DNA from: Paenibacillus segetis
GTDB lineage: Bacteria; Bacillota; Bacilli; Paenibacillales; Paenibacillaceae
Assembly: GCF_014639155.1 (NCBI RefSeq)
Contig: NZ_BMFT01000001.1
Span: forward strand, 1,736,001 to 1,800,000
Direction of reading: 5' to 3'
Length of the DNA stretch: 64,000 nucleotides
Below are positions 8,801-17,354 of this stretch, in pieces. The notes under the pieces were generated by a model that searched no databases, was not told the origin of the DNA, and saw only the letters and a list, made by a program, of their open reading frames with translations. The position numbers and the translations under genes were made by a program. Every line of letters begins with the position of its first letter. The first letter of the stretch is position 1.

Positions 8801-10012
8801 GTGGAAATGCCGGAAATTGTTCGTGATCCTAAGCAACGTAAGTTACTGACGAGTGCTGGGTTTAGTTGGATGTTTGATGCTATGGATGTTGGTATAATAT
8901 CTTTTGTTGTAGCCGATCTAACGATGAAATGGGGTCTGACACCGCTGCAAGCTGGCATTTTCAATAGTGTCAATTTAGTCGGGATGGCGTTTGGAGCTGC
9001 GATTGCGGGAATTATGGCGGACAAATTTGGTCGTAAAGCAGTTCTCCTGTGGACGCTGCTTATTTTCTCAATAGCGAGCGGATTGTCTGCGGCAGCAACT
9101 GGTTTTGTAGTCCTATGCATACTACGTTTTATCGCAGGATTTGGACTTGGAGGGGAGCTTCCTGTGGCTTCAACCTTAGTCTCTGAATCCGTACCATCTA
9201 AAGATCGAGGAAGGGCAGTTGTACTTCTTGAAAGTTTCTGGGCTGCTGGGTGGATCGCAGCTGCTTTGGTTTCATTTTTTGTAATCCCTAAGTATGGCTG
9301 GCAATTTGCTTTTCTTATTGGAGCTTTACCGGCTTTCTATGCACTTTATCTTCGGAAGGCCATTTCGGACTCTCCTCGTTTTACCAAGCAGGTAGCACAC
9401 AGATCTCTAAAGGATAGATTTCGTACTCTTTGGGCGAAGCCGCATAGACGTTCTACGATCATGTTATGGATTTTATGGTTTACGGTTGTGTTCTCTTATT
9501 ATGGGATGTTCCTATGGCTTCCATCGGTCATGATTCTTAAAGGATTTAGCTTGGTGAAGAGCTTTCAATATGTGTTGATCATGACATTAGCGCAACTTCC
9601 GGGTTATTTTACAGCGGCTTATTTCATTGAGAAGTTCGGACGTAAGTTTGTCCTCGTATTGTATTTGATCTTAACGGCATTTAGTGCAGTTTGGTTCGGC
9701 AACGCTGCGACAGAAGGGATGTTAATCGCAGCGGGAATTTGTTTATCCTTCTTTAACTTAGGAGCTTGGGGTGGAATGTACGCTTATACTCCAGAGTTAT
9801 ATCCAACCAGTGTTCGCTCGACTGGCGTTGGGTTAGCTGCATCCTTCGGGAGAGTAGGCGGAATTATCGCTCCCCTGCTTGTTGGTCTGTTGGTATCACG
9901 ACACGTTACAATTGGATCGATCTTCGTGATCTTCTTTTTGACGATCATCGTTGGTGCTGTAGCTGTATTATGTCTAGGTAAGGAAACAAAAGGTCAAGAG
10001 TTAATCGATTAA
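8801..10012 (+). CDS. niaP: MFS transporter, NiaP (niacin)-like
   Basis: A 403-residue, 12-helix symporter. It closely follows the pattern I recall for Bacillus subtilis NiaP (YceI): the N-terminal SAGFSWMFDAMDVGIISF, GLGGELPVASTLVSESVPS after helix 4, FSYYGMFLWLPSVMILKGFS in the middle, and AYTPELYPTSVRSTGVG near the end. Motif A (GIMADKFGRKAV) is intact. It should import nicotinate or a similar aromatic acid across the membrane. The start is a GTG with AAGGGGAG at good spacing. I see no niacin-repressor site. Family confidence is high; substrate rests on remembered similarity. Confidence 0.8.
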   Translation: MEMPEIVRDPKQRKLLTSAGFSWMFDAMDVGIISFVVADLTMKWGLTPLQAGIFNSVNLVGMAFGAAIAGIMADKFGRKAVLLWTLLIFSIASGLSAAATGFVVLCILRFIAGFGLGGELPVASTLVSESVPSKDRGRAVVLLESFWAAGWIAAALVSFFVIPKYGWQFAFLIGALPAFYALYLRKAISDSPRFTKQVAHRSLKDRFRTLWAKPHRRSTIMLWILWFTVVFSYYGMFLWLPSVMILKGFSLVKSFQYVLIMTLAQLPGYFTAAYFIEKFGRKFVLVLYLILTAFSAVWFGNAATEGMLIAAGICLSFFNLGAWGGMYAYTPELYPTSVRSTGVGLAASFGRVGGIIAPLLVGLLVSRHVTIGSIFVIFFLTIIVGAVAVLCLGKETKGQELID

Positions 10013-10023
10013 TACTTGAAAAT

Positions 10024-10068
10024 AAAAGGCCTCCAGCCCGGATATATGAAGGGGAATGGAGGCCGCGT
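10024..10068. terminator. Bidirectional terminator between niaP-like and UPF0173 genes
   Basis: GGCCTCCA (10028-10035) pairs with TGGAGGCC (10057-10064). The flanking A-run serves as the T-run for the minus strand; on the plus strand the T-run is weaker. Confidence 0.7.
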
Positions 10069-10088
10069 TTCTCTTAATTGTATATTTA

Positions 10089-10787
10089 TTATAGGTTCAG
10101 TTCTTCGAGAATGAGATGATCTCCCGGCTTTAAGGTATGTCCTACGATATTTCTGTGAGCTAGTTCGGTCACAAATTGATCCCCGTTCTGCTTAATTGGG
10201 GGAAAAGTATTATAGTGTACAGGAATTACATGTTTCGCTTTGAGCCATTCAGCTGCTTGAAGAGCATCCTCAGGACCCATCGTGAAGAAATCACCAATGG
10301 GCAATAGTGCAAGATCAATCGAGTTCCGATCTCCGATTAACTTCAGATCACTGAATAGTGCAGTATCACCGGCATGATAAACGTTAAATCCTTCTAAATC
10401 GAGCAGAAGTCCAGCTGCAACACCCAAGTAGACATTTCTACCGTCAATCTGTACGGAAGAGCTGTGCAATGCAGGTGTGAATTTGAGTTTACCAAACGGA
10501 AATATACAAGACCCTCCCAAATTCATTCCAACAGTCTGAAGACCCTTACTTTCGAAATAATCAGCTAATTCAACAACAGCAATGATCGTCGCACCCGTCC
10601 GTTTCGCAATTTTCTCTGTATCTCCGATATGATCGGAATGACCATGTGTAAGTAGAATATAATCGGCATTGACTTCCTCTGGAGCTATAGCTGCGCTTGG
10701 GTTTCCATCCAGGAACGGATCGATAATCAATTGATAGTGTCCTGTATCGATGTGGATGGATGAATGTCCTAGAAAAGTTAATCTCAA
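10089..10787 (-). CDS. UPF0173 metal-dependent hydrolase (YtkL-like, metallo-beta-lactamase fold)
   Basis: A soluble protein of about 232 residues with the metallo-beta-lactamase signature HGHSDH (about 48-53), an N-terminal GHSSIHIDTG strand, the later FNVYHAGDTALFSDL (metal ligand Asp) and VIPVHYNTFP (ligand His). This order is characteristic of the UPF0173/YtkL group, whose substrate is unknown. The frame extends to a GTG at 10796, but GAGGTG lies 6 bases before the TTG at 10787, and starting there aligns the N-terminus with the family (short strand, then GHS). Single gene ending at a shared terminator. Confidence 0.85.
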   Translation of the reverse strand: MRLTFLGHSSIHIDTGHYQLIIDPFLDGNPSAAIAPEEVNADYILLTHGHSDHIGDTEKIAKRTGATIIAVVELADYFESKGLQTVGMNLGGSCIFPFGKLKFTPALHSSSVQIDGRNVYLGVAAGLLLDLEGFNVYHAGDTALFSDLKLIGDRNSIDLALLPIGDFFTMGPEDALQAAEWLKAKHVIPVHYNTFPPIKQNGDQFVTELAHRNIVGHTLKPGDHLILEELNL

Positions 10788-10914
10788 TTGCTTCACCTCA
10801 TGGTATATTTGTTTATTTGTATATAAGTATAACGAACTTTACCCATTTTAGTCACATGCATCAAGTAGTTGCGATAGATTGGGATATATTCAAAACACGA
10901 GGGGTGGGCTTGGT

Positions 10915-11070
10915 ATGAAAATTATCATTACGCAGGGGGAAGCGGTTCAAAAGGGGATTTGGGGTAAGATTATGGTTATGTTTGGTATTACTGAGGACAG
11001 TGAGGTATGGATTAATGAACAGTTTATTCTCACGGAAGAGCAAGCTAAGAAATTAGGGTTGATTTCCTAA
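10915..11070 (+). CDS. Small conserved protein of unknown function (51 aa)
   Basis: A 51-residue product starting MKIIITQGEAVQKGIWGKIM and ending EEQAKKLGLIS. The ATG has a purine-rich GAGGGGTGG upstream; an earlier TTG in frame lacks one. It looks like a compact strand-helix protein without cysteines or membrane segments. I believe similar peptides occur widely in Paenibacillus, but no function is known to me. It lies between the divergent UPF0173 gene and the sigma factor gene and is followed by a hairpin. Confidence 0.7.
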   Translation: MKIIITQGEAVQKGIWGKIMVMFGITEDSEVWINEQFILTEEQAKKLGLIS

Positions 11071-11102
11071 TAGATCCCCCATATTTAACTCGGAATTAAA
11101 AA

Positions 11103-11127
11103 AGCTGACCCATTGTATGGATCAGCT
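11103..11127. terminator. Short hairpin, probable terminator
   Basis: AGCTGA-C-CCA pairs with TGG-A-TCAGCT around a 5-nt loop, with one mismatch. An A-run precedes it, so it is a better terminator for the minus strand than for the small plus-strand gene just upstream. Confidence 0.5.
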
Positions 11128-11148
11128 CTATATTAGATAAAATAAGAC

Positions 11149-11177
11149 TTGAATTAGCTAGATATTCATGATAAAAT
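11149..11177 (+). promoter_or_regulatory. Putative sigma-A promoter of the SigA-like gene
   Basis: TTGAAT at 11149-11154 and TAAAAT at 11172-11177 with a 17-base spacer, about 150 nt before the sigma gene start. Confidence 0.5.
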
Positions 11178-11324
11178 AACGGATAGTCATTGCATAACTT
11201 ATTATATAACAATTGCCTCTATAATAGCACTTTCACAGCAAATTGTCAATTGAAATATAGAGATGTTTGAGAAAAATGTGAGTCTTTAGCATTTTTTTAT
11301 TTTTTTAGGGTGGGGGTCATATTC

Positions 11325-12218
11325 ATGTCAGAAGATTTGAAACACGATGAACCAAGTTATACAGACGATTTATCATTGCCACCAGGCATAAAAATTGATG
11401 ACCCAGTTCGTATGTATTTAAAAGAGATTGGTCGGGTACCTTTGTTGTCCGGCGAAGAAGAGATCAAACTTGCTCAACGAATCGAGCAGGGCGACGAAGA
11501 AGCTAAACGTAGATTGGCTGAAGCCAATTTGCGGCTAGTAGTAAGTATTGCTCGGCGATACGTTGGTCGGGGTATGGTATTCCTTGATTTGATTCAGGAA
11601 GGTAACATGGGTCTGATTAAGGCGGTTGAGAAATTCGATTATTCCAAAGGCTTTAAGTTTAGTACTTATGCGACATGGTGGATTAGGCAAGCTATTACAA
11701 GAGCGATTGCAGACCAGGCAAGAACGATTCGTATTCCAGTTCATATGGTAGAAACCATTAATAAACTGATTCGAATTTCGAGACAATTACTGCAAGAGAT
11801 TGGTCGAGAGCCTACACCTGAAGAAATTGCTAAAGAAATGGAACTTTCACCTGATAAAGTACGAGAAATAATGAAAATAGCGCAAGAACCCGTATCATTG
11901 GAAACACCGATTGGTGAAGAAAATGATTCGAATTTGGGTGACTTTATTGAGGATAAGGACGCTATGGCTCCTGCAGATGCGGCAGCATATGAACTCCTTA
12001 AAGAGCAGCTTGAAGAGGTGCTAGATACGCTAACTGAACGGGAAGAGAATGTGCTTCGTTTACGCTTCGGGATTGATGATGGGCGTACACGTACCCTTGA
12101 AGAAGTAGGCAAGGAGTTTGGCGTTACTCGGGAACGGATTCGTCAGATCGAAGCCAAAGCGTTGCGTAAGCTTAGACACCCAAGCCGTAGTAAGAGACTT
12201 AAAGATTTCATGGAATAA
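11325..12218 (+). CDS. Short primary-type sigma factor (SigA/RpoD paralogue without region 1.1)
   Basis: A 297-residue sigma-70. About 26 N-terminal residues lead into region 1.2 ([16 protein letters not shown]), region 2 with the RNAP-binding and -10-reading segments ([40 protein letters not shown]), region 3, and region 4.2 ([20 protein letters not shown]) ending LKDFME. Bacillus SigA is about 371 residues, so the missing part is essentially the acidic autoinhibitory region 1.1 and linker. The housekeeping gene usually follows dnaG; here it stands alone between a small gene and its own terminator. It therefore looks like a second, stand-alone primary-type factor that should read SigA promoters. 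It could be the only rpoD if the genome lacks another copy. The ATG has a GGGTGGGGG site. Confidence 0.92.
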   Translation: MSEDLKHDEPSYTDDLSLPPGIKIDDPVRMYLKEIGRVPLLSGEEEIKLAQRIEQGDEEAKRRLAEANLRLVVSIARRYVGRGMVFLDLIQEGNMGLIKAVEKFDYSKGFKFSTYATWWIRQAITRAIADQARTIRIPVHMVETINKLIRISRQLLQEIGREPTPEEIAKEMELSPDKVREIMKIAQEPVSLETPIGEENDSNLGDFIEDKDAMAPADAAAYELLKEQLEEVLDTLTEREENVLRLRFGIDDGRTRTLEEVGKEFGVTRERIRQIEAKALRKLRHPSRSKRLKDFME

Positions 12219-12244
12219 GCATCTATGAGTATAATAATTTCTGA

Positions 12245-12301
12245 ACAGAAAGACGATTGAGCAGGAAGGATATCCTGTTCGATCATCTTTCTGTTTTTTT
12301 T
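12245..12301 (+). terminator. Terminator of the SigA-like gene
   Basis: A long imperfect stem (ACAGAAAGA...TCTTTCTGT with inner CAGGA/TCCTG) is followed by eight T residues. Confidence 0.9.
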
Positions 12302-12304
12302 ATA

Positions 12305-13402
12305 TTATCTGCATCTGGACCCTCGTCGGCTAGGACGGACCACCCTGATAGTAGACAAGACTTTGGAAGATAAAGGTCGAGTATATAAGTACTTTTGTTT
12401 ACTGCCTTTCTGTACGCGGCTTACACCACATTTTCTAGACCGAGCGACTTTGTCTCCAAACACCTGCATAAACCATTCGACAGGGTAGGAAATGGACATG
12501 TAGCCATCACTAGATCCAGCAAAGTTAACAGCTGCAGCCTGATTCCCTGATCGGGTCAGCCAAACAGAACCTGAGTCGCCAGGTAATGAGACGGGACGTT
12601 TACCACGGATCACACTTTGGTTCTTAAATGTTATCGTACCTAGATTACCATAATCGCCGTAACCGACTTGGATATCTGTATGGATAGAATCCACAACCCC
12701 TGTAACAACTCCGCTTGTACGGCCGACTTTTTTGAATCGATCGCCGACTCGGTAAGAACGGATGTGACCGGGAACGGTTCCAAAGACGGCATAACTTGGT
12801 TTCAGTAAATTACGTCGCAGCGGTTTTGAGGTCGCTGCATCGATGTAATTAACTTTTCTCTTTTGCAATTTAACAAAACGGTCCATATGTCCAATGAGAT
12901 CACGTTTAATCGTGCCTCCGTCGGCGCCTCCTGGTTGAACGGTCGGAGATATTCGGCATGAATTCTCGTTTACGAGTACATGGTTGTTACTGAGAATATA
13001 TCTGCTTCGGGGAAAATGAGCACGACTGACGATCAGACCAGCGGTACCAGATTCACTCTCTGTACCAATACTATATCCTCCGATTAAGGGGCGAATTCTT
13101 CTCTGAAACCTTTGACTATGGGGGATGCTGTTCTTATGAAACTTTGCCGACCGGACGATACGAATGGGAACCCCTGAAGTTGACTTCGGGTTTAGAATAC
13201 GTGTGATGTTATGCTGGTTTTTCTTATCTTTCTTTTTCATACCTGTTGCGGCGAGAGAATTGGCATAGACTATAACTGCAGCACCTTTTTTAGGATGTGC
13301 GGGATCTTTAAGTCCAACACCGATACCATGAATCCCACGTTTCCTTAACAAGCTTCCGGATAGACGTTTCTTAACTAAATACGCTTTATGAAAACTGGTC
13401 AA
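12305..13402 (-). CDS. Trypsin-like serine protease without signal peptide
   Basis: A 365-residue chymotrypsin/trypsin-fold protease with a plausible triad: His141 (YILSNNHVL), Asp188 (KVNYIDAA) and Ser277 (LPGDSGSVW). The region before the protease domain (1-110) is very basic, with the pattern GIHGIGVGLKDPAHPKKGAAVIVY. The last 45 residues are also Arg/Lys-rich. No signal peptide or membrane segment is visible, which is unusual for a secreted protease; it could act inside the cell, in the mother cell or spore, or leave by another route. The TTG start has AAAGGTGA upstream. Related proteins are known from Paenibacillus, but the target is unknown. Confidence 0.8.
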   Translation of the reverse strand: MTSFHKAYLVKKRLSGSLLRKRGIHGIGVGLKDPAHPKKGAAVIVYANSLAATGMKKKDKKNQHNITRILNPKSTSGVPIRIVRSAKFHKNSIPHSQRFQRRIRPLIGGYSIGTESESGTAGLIVSRAHFPRSRYILSNNHVLVNENSCRISPTVQPGGADGGTIKRDLIGHMDRFVKLQKRKVNYIDAATSKPLRRNLLKPSYAVFGTVPGHIRSYRVGDRFKKVGRTSGVVTGVVDSIHTDIQVGYGDYGNLGTITFKNQSVIRGKRPVSLPGDSGSVWLTRSGNQAAAVNFAGSSDGYMSISYPVEWFMQVFGDKVARSRKCGVSRVQKGSKQKYLYTRPLSSKVLSTIRVVRPSRRGSRCR

Positions 13403-13569
13403 TGAAAATCACCTTTTTTCTCTAAGTTTGCTTCATACTATGTAATAGGTGATAAGCTTGCGTGCCTAAATTTCATTTTCATCGTGTCGGCTTAATGATA
13501 ATATAATGATCAGTATTCAAAAATGTGTTGTGATCATCAGAGGGATTCAGGAAAAAGGGGAAATAGGTC

Positions 13570-14880
13570 ATGATTACAAAGATAAGAGCTGATTGGCAAA
13601 CCTTTATTGAGCGAATGCCATACGCCGTAGTACTTGGATTCTTTCTCAAATGGTTGTTGTATGGAGGAATCGTTGGTCTGATCGTAGGATCGGCTTCGGC
13701 ATTTTTTCTAGTAAGTTTGGAGTATGTTACGGGGTTACGCGTGGATCACTCGTGGTTATTGTTTCTGCTTCCTCTCGGAGGGGCATTGGTTAGCTATTTA
13801 TATATGAAATTCGGGAAGAATAGTGCAAAGGGAAATAATCTGGTTCTGGAGAGCATACAAGACGGACATGAGACGATTCCGCTGCGGATGGCACCACTAG
13901 TGTTATTCGGGACACTCGTAACTCATTTGTTTGGCGGTTCAGCAGGTAGAGAAGGTACTGCGGTGCAGATGGGGGGAAGTCTGGCCGAGGGCTTTGGTAA
14001 ACTCATACACGTGAACCGGAATGATCGGATGATTCTGCTCATGTGCGGGATTAGCGCCGGGTTTGGTTCTGTATTTGGCACCCCACTGGCCGGAACGGTG
14101 TTTGGACTTGAAGTCATCGCTATCGGATTAATGAGTTATCAAGCACTTATACCGTGCTTCATCGCGAGCTTTATTGGAGATTTTGTTGCGACTAAGCTTT
14201 GGGGGATATCGCATATTCATTATCAGGTGGGACAAGTTCCTGCGGTAACGGTCCTCGTTCTCCTCAAAGTTGTGATCGCCTCAATTCTATTTGGATTAAC
14301 CAGTCTTTTGTTCAGTAGATTAACCCATTTTTTGAAAAAATGGTTCTCTCGTATTTTTGCTAATGCGGTATTAAAAAGCGCTGTCGGTGGACTTGTCGTG
14401 ATTGCTCTTGTATATCTGGTGGGTTCTAGGGATTACCTTGGATTAGGTGTACCTTTGATAGCTGATTCCTTCGAAAAAGATGTGTCTCCACTAGCCTTTC
14501 TGTGGAAAATAATCTTTACTTCTACAACTTTAGGAGCCGGTTTTCAAGGTGGCGAAGTCACTCCGTTATTTGCTATTGGTTCTACTCTAGGAAATGCATT
14601 GGCCGGTCCTTTACATATCTACGCTCCTTTTCTTGCTTCGCTAGGCTTCATCGCGGTATTCTCCGGTGCTGCAAACACACCGATCGCTTGCTTCATTATG
14701 GGGATCGAATTGTTTGGGGCTGAGGGAGCCTTGTTTATGTTTATCGCTTGCATCATCAGTTATCTGTTCTCAGGTCACAGCGGGATTTACACTTCTCAAC
14801 AAATTATGATCTTTAAAAACGGGATAAGATCAGTCCCGGGGGATGAAAAGAGTGCGAATTCAGCAAAGAATGAGCATTAA
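13570..14880 (+). CDS. CLC-family anion transporter, possibly fluoride/proton antiporter type
   Basis: A 436-residue CLC with about ten hydrophobic segments. The gating-glutamate motif is GSAGREGTAVQ (123-133, Glu128), with Thr where chloride CLCs usually have Pro. The selectivity-filter position that is normally GSGIP reads KGNNLVLE (about 88-95), with Asn instead of Ser. In the characterised CLC-F branch both features, GREGT and Met/Asn at that position, mark fluoride/H+ antiporters, so fluoride export is a reasonable inference. The later segment GGEVTPLFAIGSTLGNALAG is also typical. The ATG follows AAAAGGGGAAATAGG. I looked for a fluoride riboswitch in the 165-nt leader and did not find its consensus. 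Confidence 0.85.
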   Translation: MITKIRADWQTFIERMPYAVVLGFFLKWLLYGGIVGLIVGSASAFFLVSLEYVTGLRVDHSWLLFLLPLGGALVSYLYMKFGKNSAKGNNLVLESIQDGHETIPLRMAPLVLFGTLVTHLFGGSAGREGTAVQMGGSLAEGFGKLIHVNRNDRMILLMCGISAGFGSVFGTPLAGTVFGLEVIAIGLMSYQALIPCFIASFIGDFVATKLWGISHIHYQVGQVPAVTVLVLLKVVIASILFGLTSLLFSRLTHFLKKWFSRIFANAVLKSAVGGLVVIALVYLVGSRDYLGLGVPLIADSFEKDVSPLAFLWKIIFTSTTLGAGFQGGEVTPLFAIGSTLGNALAGPLHIYAPFLASLGFIAVFSGAANTPIACFIMGIELFGAEGALFMFIACIISYLFSGHSGIYTSQQIMIFKNGIRSVPGDEKSANSAKNEH

Positions 14881-14898
14881 GTAGCTATAGCATAAATA

Positions 14899-14941
14899 AA
14901 CGACAAAACGAACCGTAGTTGATACGGTTCGTTTTGTCGTT
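14899..14941. terminator. Perfect bidirectional terminator
   Basis: A 19-bp perfect inverted repeat (AACGACAAAACGAACCGTA and its complement) with a 5-nt loop lies between the convergent CLC and DUF4183 genes. Confidence 0.9.
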
Positions 14942-14958
14942 ATAACCATTTTAACTAC

Positions 14959-15378
14959 TTAGGTATAGATTGTAATAATGGGTGCAGAGATGGTTGGTTG
15001 AGTTGTAATTGTTGAAGTTGTATTGTCAAAGCTGGAAATTTCGAGTAGGACCGGTACCCCTGCTGTAATATCTGGTGTAATAGCGTTCAACACTAAGTCG
15101 GTCGTTGCTAAAGTGGAAAGTCCTCCTTGCTGAAGTACTCCATTCAGATAGACATTGAAATAGTCTTGGCCTGTGAGTGGAGGGAAGGTAACTACCGGAT
15201 TATCAAGATCATCAGTAAAGCTACCTGCTGGAATGGTAGTATCCGTTGCTCCTATCATACCTGCATTGATAATAGCCAAATAACGAGAAACTTCAGGAGT
15301 CACATCGGTTGTGACTACCCCACCAGATGCAACTGGCGCGGTTGCTGTGGCGGTGTAAACTGGTTTAATAACAGCCAT
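14959..15378 (-). CDS. DUF4183 domain protein
   Basis: A 139-residue protein. After a short Ala/Thr/Val-rich N-terminus it carries the DUF4183 pattern SRYLAIINAGMIGATDTTIP ... DYFNVYLNGVLQQGG ... ITAGVPVLLEISSF. The neighbouring collagen-like protein ends in the same domain ([26 protein letters not shown]). DUF4183 is common in spore-forming Firmicutes, often attached to collagen-like stalks of the spore or cell surface; its function is not established. No signal peptide. The two genes diverge from 15379-15591, so they are probably one functional locus. Confidence 0.8.
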   Translation of the reverse strand: MAVIKPVYTATATAPVASGGVVTTDVTPEVSRYLAIINAGMIGATDTTIPAGSFTDDLDNPVVTFPPLTGQDYFNVYLNGVLQQGGLSTLATTDLVLNAITPDITAGVPVLLEISSFDNTTSTITTQPTISAPIITIYT

Positions 15379-15591
15379 ATGACCAACTTCTTTCTATTAT
15401 AAAATTAATCGAATGAGCATTCGATTTACTATAGTTAATGCTGCAAATCTCATAGTGAAACGGCTTATTATTAGAGAATAGAAAATTTAGATTTATATAT
15501 TACGACAAGGGATAGGAGTCCAATTCAATATGGGATAAAGATACATATTATATGATTATTAACCTGGATATATGAAGGGAGTTGCCTGGGA
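15379..15591. promoter_or_regulatory. Divergent promoter region of the two DUF4183 genes
   Basis: The 213-nt AT-rich interval contains both start regions but no terminator. I cannot assign sigma-A or sporulation-sigma hexamers with confidence. Confidence 0.3.
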
Positions 15592-16518
15592 TTGAAACAT
15601 CGTTCTCTTAAGAAGAAGGGGAAGTGTTCGAAAAAAGTAGAGATTAAGTTAAAAAGACGACGGAAATCTTCATGCCTATGTAAAGTAAGAAAAGGCAAAC
15701 AAAGTCTAAGACGAGTCAAAAAGTTCCGGTTCCGGAGAAAACATAGTCATTTAAGAGTAATTGGGTTACGCCGCTCTAAGGGGAAGCATCGTCTTCATGG
15801 GAACTCAGGTCATGTTGGTCATTTCGGATCAGATTGTTTTAGAGGTTCCGAAGGTCATCATAATCAAAATGATCATCATGAGAACCATCACAAGCATTGT
15901 CTTCCCGGACCACAAGGGCCAGAAGGACCTCAAGGCCCACAGGGACCGCAAGGACCGCAAGGGGCACAAGGAGCGCAGGGAATACCTGGTCTGCCGGGTA
16001 TTCCAGGTGCACGAGGTCCAACGGGCGCAACAGGAGCCCAAGGATTACAGGGATTACCGGGAGCGCAAGGCCCACAGGGGATCCCAGGTACACCAGGTCT
16101 ACAGGGACCGCAGGGAAATCCAGGCGTACCTGGTCTGCCAGGCATGCAGGGTGCACAAGGTCCAACAGGGGCAACGGGGGTTACAGGGCCACCTGGAGGA
16201 ATAACTGGTGGTATTGAAGTGGATGTCCTGCCTACAGCCTACAGATACGTTACTTTCCCGACTGATAATTTACAGTCCACTGTAACTATTCCAAGTCATC
16301 TGTTCATAGATGACGATGGAAATGTAGTAACCGTATTTAATGGTACCGGCACAAATAGTTATACGAATGTATTTATCAATGGCATTTTACAGGAAGGTAG
16401 TTTATATACAATTACGGCTAGTGATCTGACACTGTATCTTGATGAGTCTACTATCTATGCAGGCGTTCCAATCACGGTTGAGAACGTTGAATTTAATACC
16501 CAAGTCACTTATATTTAG
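15592..16518 (+). CDS. Collagen-like protein with basic N-terminus and DUF4183 C-terminal domain
   Basis: A 308-residue protein in three parts. Residues 1-70 are extremely Lys/Arg-rich with a few Cys; 70-100 are His/Gly-rich ([14 protein letters not shown]). About 101-205 is an uninterrupted Gly-X-Y collagen triple-helix stretch rich in GPQ, GAQ, GLP and GATGA. The last 100 residues are a DUF4183 domain that probably trimerises as the head. This resembles BclA-type spore filaments, but no sortase motif or signal peptide is visible and the basic N-terminus is more like coat proteins, so a spore coat/exosporium location is my inference. The start is a TTG with AAGGGAG about 10 bases upstream. 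Confidence 0.88.
   Translation: MKHRSLKKKGKCSKKVEIKLKRRRKSSCLCKVRKGKQSLRRVKKFRFRRKHSHLRVIGLRRSKGKHRLHGNSGHVGHFGSDCFRGSEGHHNQNDHHENHHKHCLPGPQGPEGPQGPQGPQGPQGAQGAQGIPGLPGIPGARGPTGATGAQGLQGLPGAQGPQGIPGTPGLQGPQGNPGVPGLPGMQGAQGPTGATGVTGPPGGITGGIEVDVLPTAYRYVTFPTDNLQSTVTIPSHLFIDDDGNVVTVFNGTGTNSYTNVFINGILQEGSLYTITASDLTLYLDESTIYAGVPITVENVEFNTQVTYI
15901..16198 (+). repeat. Collagen Gly-X-Y coding repeat
   Basis: Nine-base periodic DNA encoding about 100 residues of GXY triplets. The coding sequence is GC-richer than its flanks and its units vary, so it is a protein repeat, not a CRISPR or satellite. Such tracts can change length by slippage. Confidence 0.85.
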
Positions 16519-16784
16519 TTATTTTCCTGCGGTCTGCTTCAATGTTAGAACCCAAATTACTATTGAAGCGACCGTTGGAGACAGCAGTACATAATCGCAC
16601 AAAAACACGGTATATTTTGAATAATTAGTTAGAGTATTTCATGAATATTTGGACAAGTTTATCTTCTTCTATGAGAAAGTTAGATTGAACATATAGTAGA
16701 TGTAGCTAGATTAACTTAAATCATTTTTGAAAAATAAGATATTTTTATATGCTCAATCGTGTTATTTATGTAGGAGGTGAAGAG

Positions 16785-17333
16785 ATGAGAAAGAATTCTT
16801 TATTGCGTACGGATAGAGAATTGGGTGAGATATATAGACGGAATGTAGATACAGTTTATAGACTCTGTTATATGTATTTGAAAAATTCAGCGGATGCAGA
16901 GGATGCTGTTCAATCTATATTTTTAAAATTAATAAAATCTAGTCCTATCTTTTCTGACCATGAACATGAAAAAGCATGGTTTATTGTTCTAACTCAAAAT
17001 CACTGCAAGGATATTTTAAAAAGCTGGTGGAAAACCCGCCGGATTGATTTAACCGCGCTGCCAGAGGTGTCTTGCTGGGATGATTGTGAGCAATCAGGAG
17101 AAGTACTTGAAAGACTGCTTACGCTACCCAATAAGTACAAAATAGTGCTATACCTATATTATTTTGAAGACTACTCAGTGAAAGAAATATCAAACATGCT
17201 CAAACGCAAAGTAAGCACCATTCAAACCCAATTAGCAACAGGGCGTAAATTATTAAAAATGAATTTAGTAGATCGGACTCAAGATAACTATGTTATAAAT
17301 CTAAGAACGAGAGATAAAACAGTTGAAAACTAA
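16785..17333 (+). CDS. ECF-type RNA polymerase sigma factor
   Basis: A 182-residue group 4 sigma-70. Region 2 is EIYRRNVDTVYRLCYMYLKNSADAED with the usual VQSIFLKL, and region 4 is YYFEDYSVKEISNMLKRKVSTIQTQLATGRKLLK. There is no region 3 or C-terminal extension. The AGGAGGTGAAGAG before the ATG at 16785 picks this start; an in-frame ATG 36 bases upstream lacks a ribosome site. The next gene, 21 nt on, encodes a membrane protein that should be its anti-sigma factor. Target promoters are unknown. Confidence 0.9.
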   Translation: MRKNSLLRTDRELGEIYRRNVDTVYRLCYMYLKNSADAEDAVQSIFLKLIKSSPIFSDHEHEKAWFIVLTQNHCKDILKSWWKTRRIDLTALPEVSCWDDCEQSGEVLERLLTLPNKYKIVLYLYYFEDYSVKEISNMLKRKVSTIQTQLATGRKLLKMNLVDRTQDNYVINLRTRDKTVEN

Positions 17334-17354
17334 ACTTTATAGTAGGAGGTCACT

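Noticed and set aside
13403..13569. Possible fluoride riboswitch before the CLC gene
   Set aside because: The crcB-motif core (GGNGAUGG...CUGAUG.CUCCUAC) is not present; only a loose partial match GGTGAT.
15901..16198. Regular repeats considered as a CRISPR array
   Set aside because: Period is nine bases with no spacers and the repeats are in frame as Gly-X-Y; no cas genes near.
15761..16217. Several long ORFs in other frames and on the minus strand of the collagen gene
   Set aside because: They arise from the nine-base periodic GXY coding; all are read-outs of the repeat, including a Gly/Pro-rich minus-strand one that merely mirrors it.
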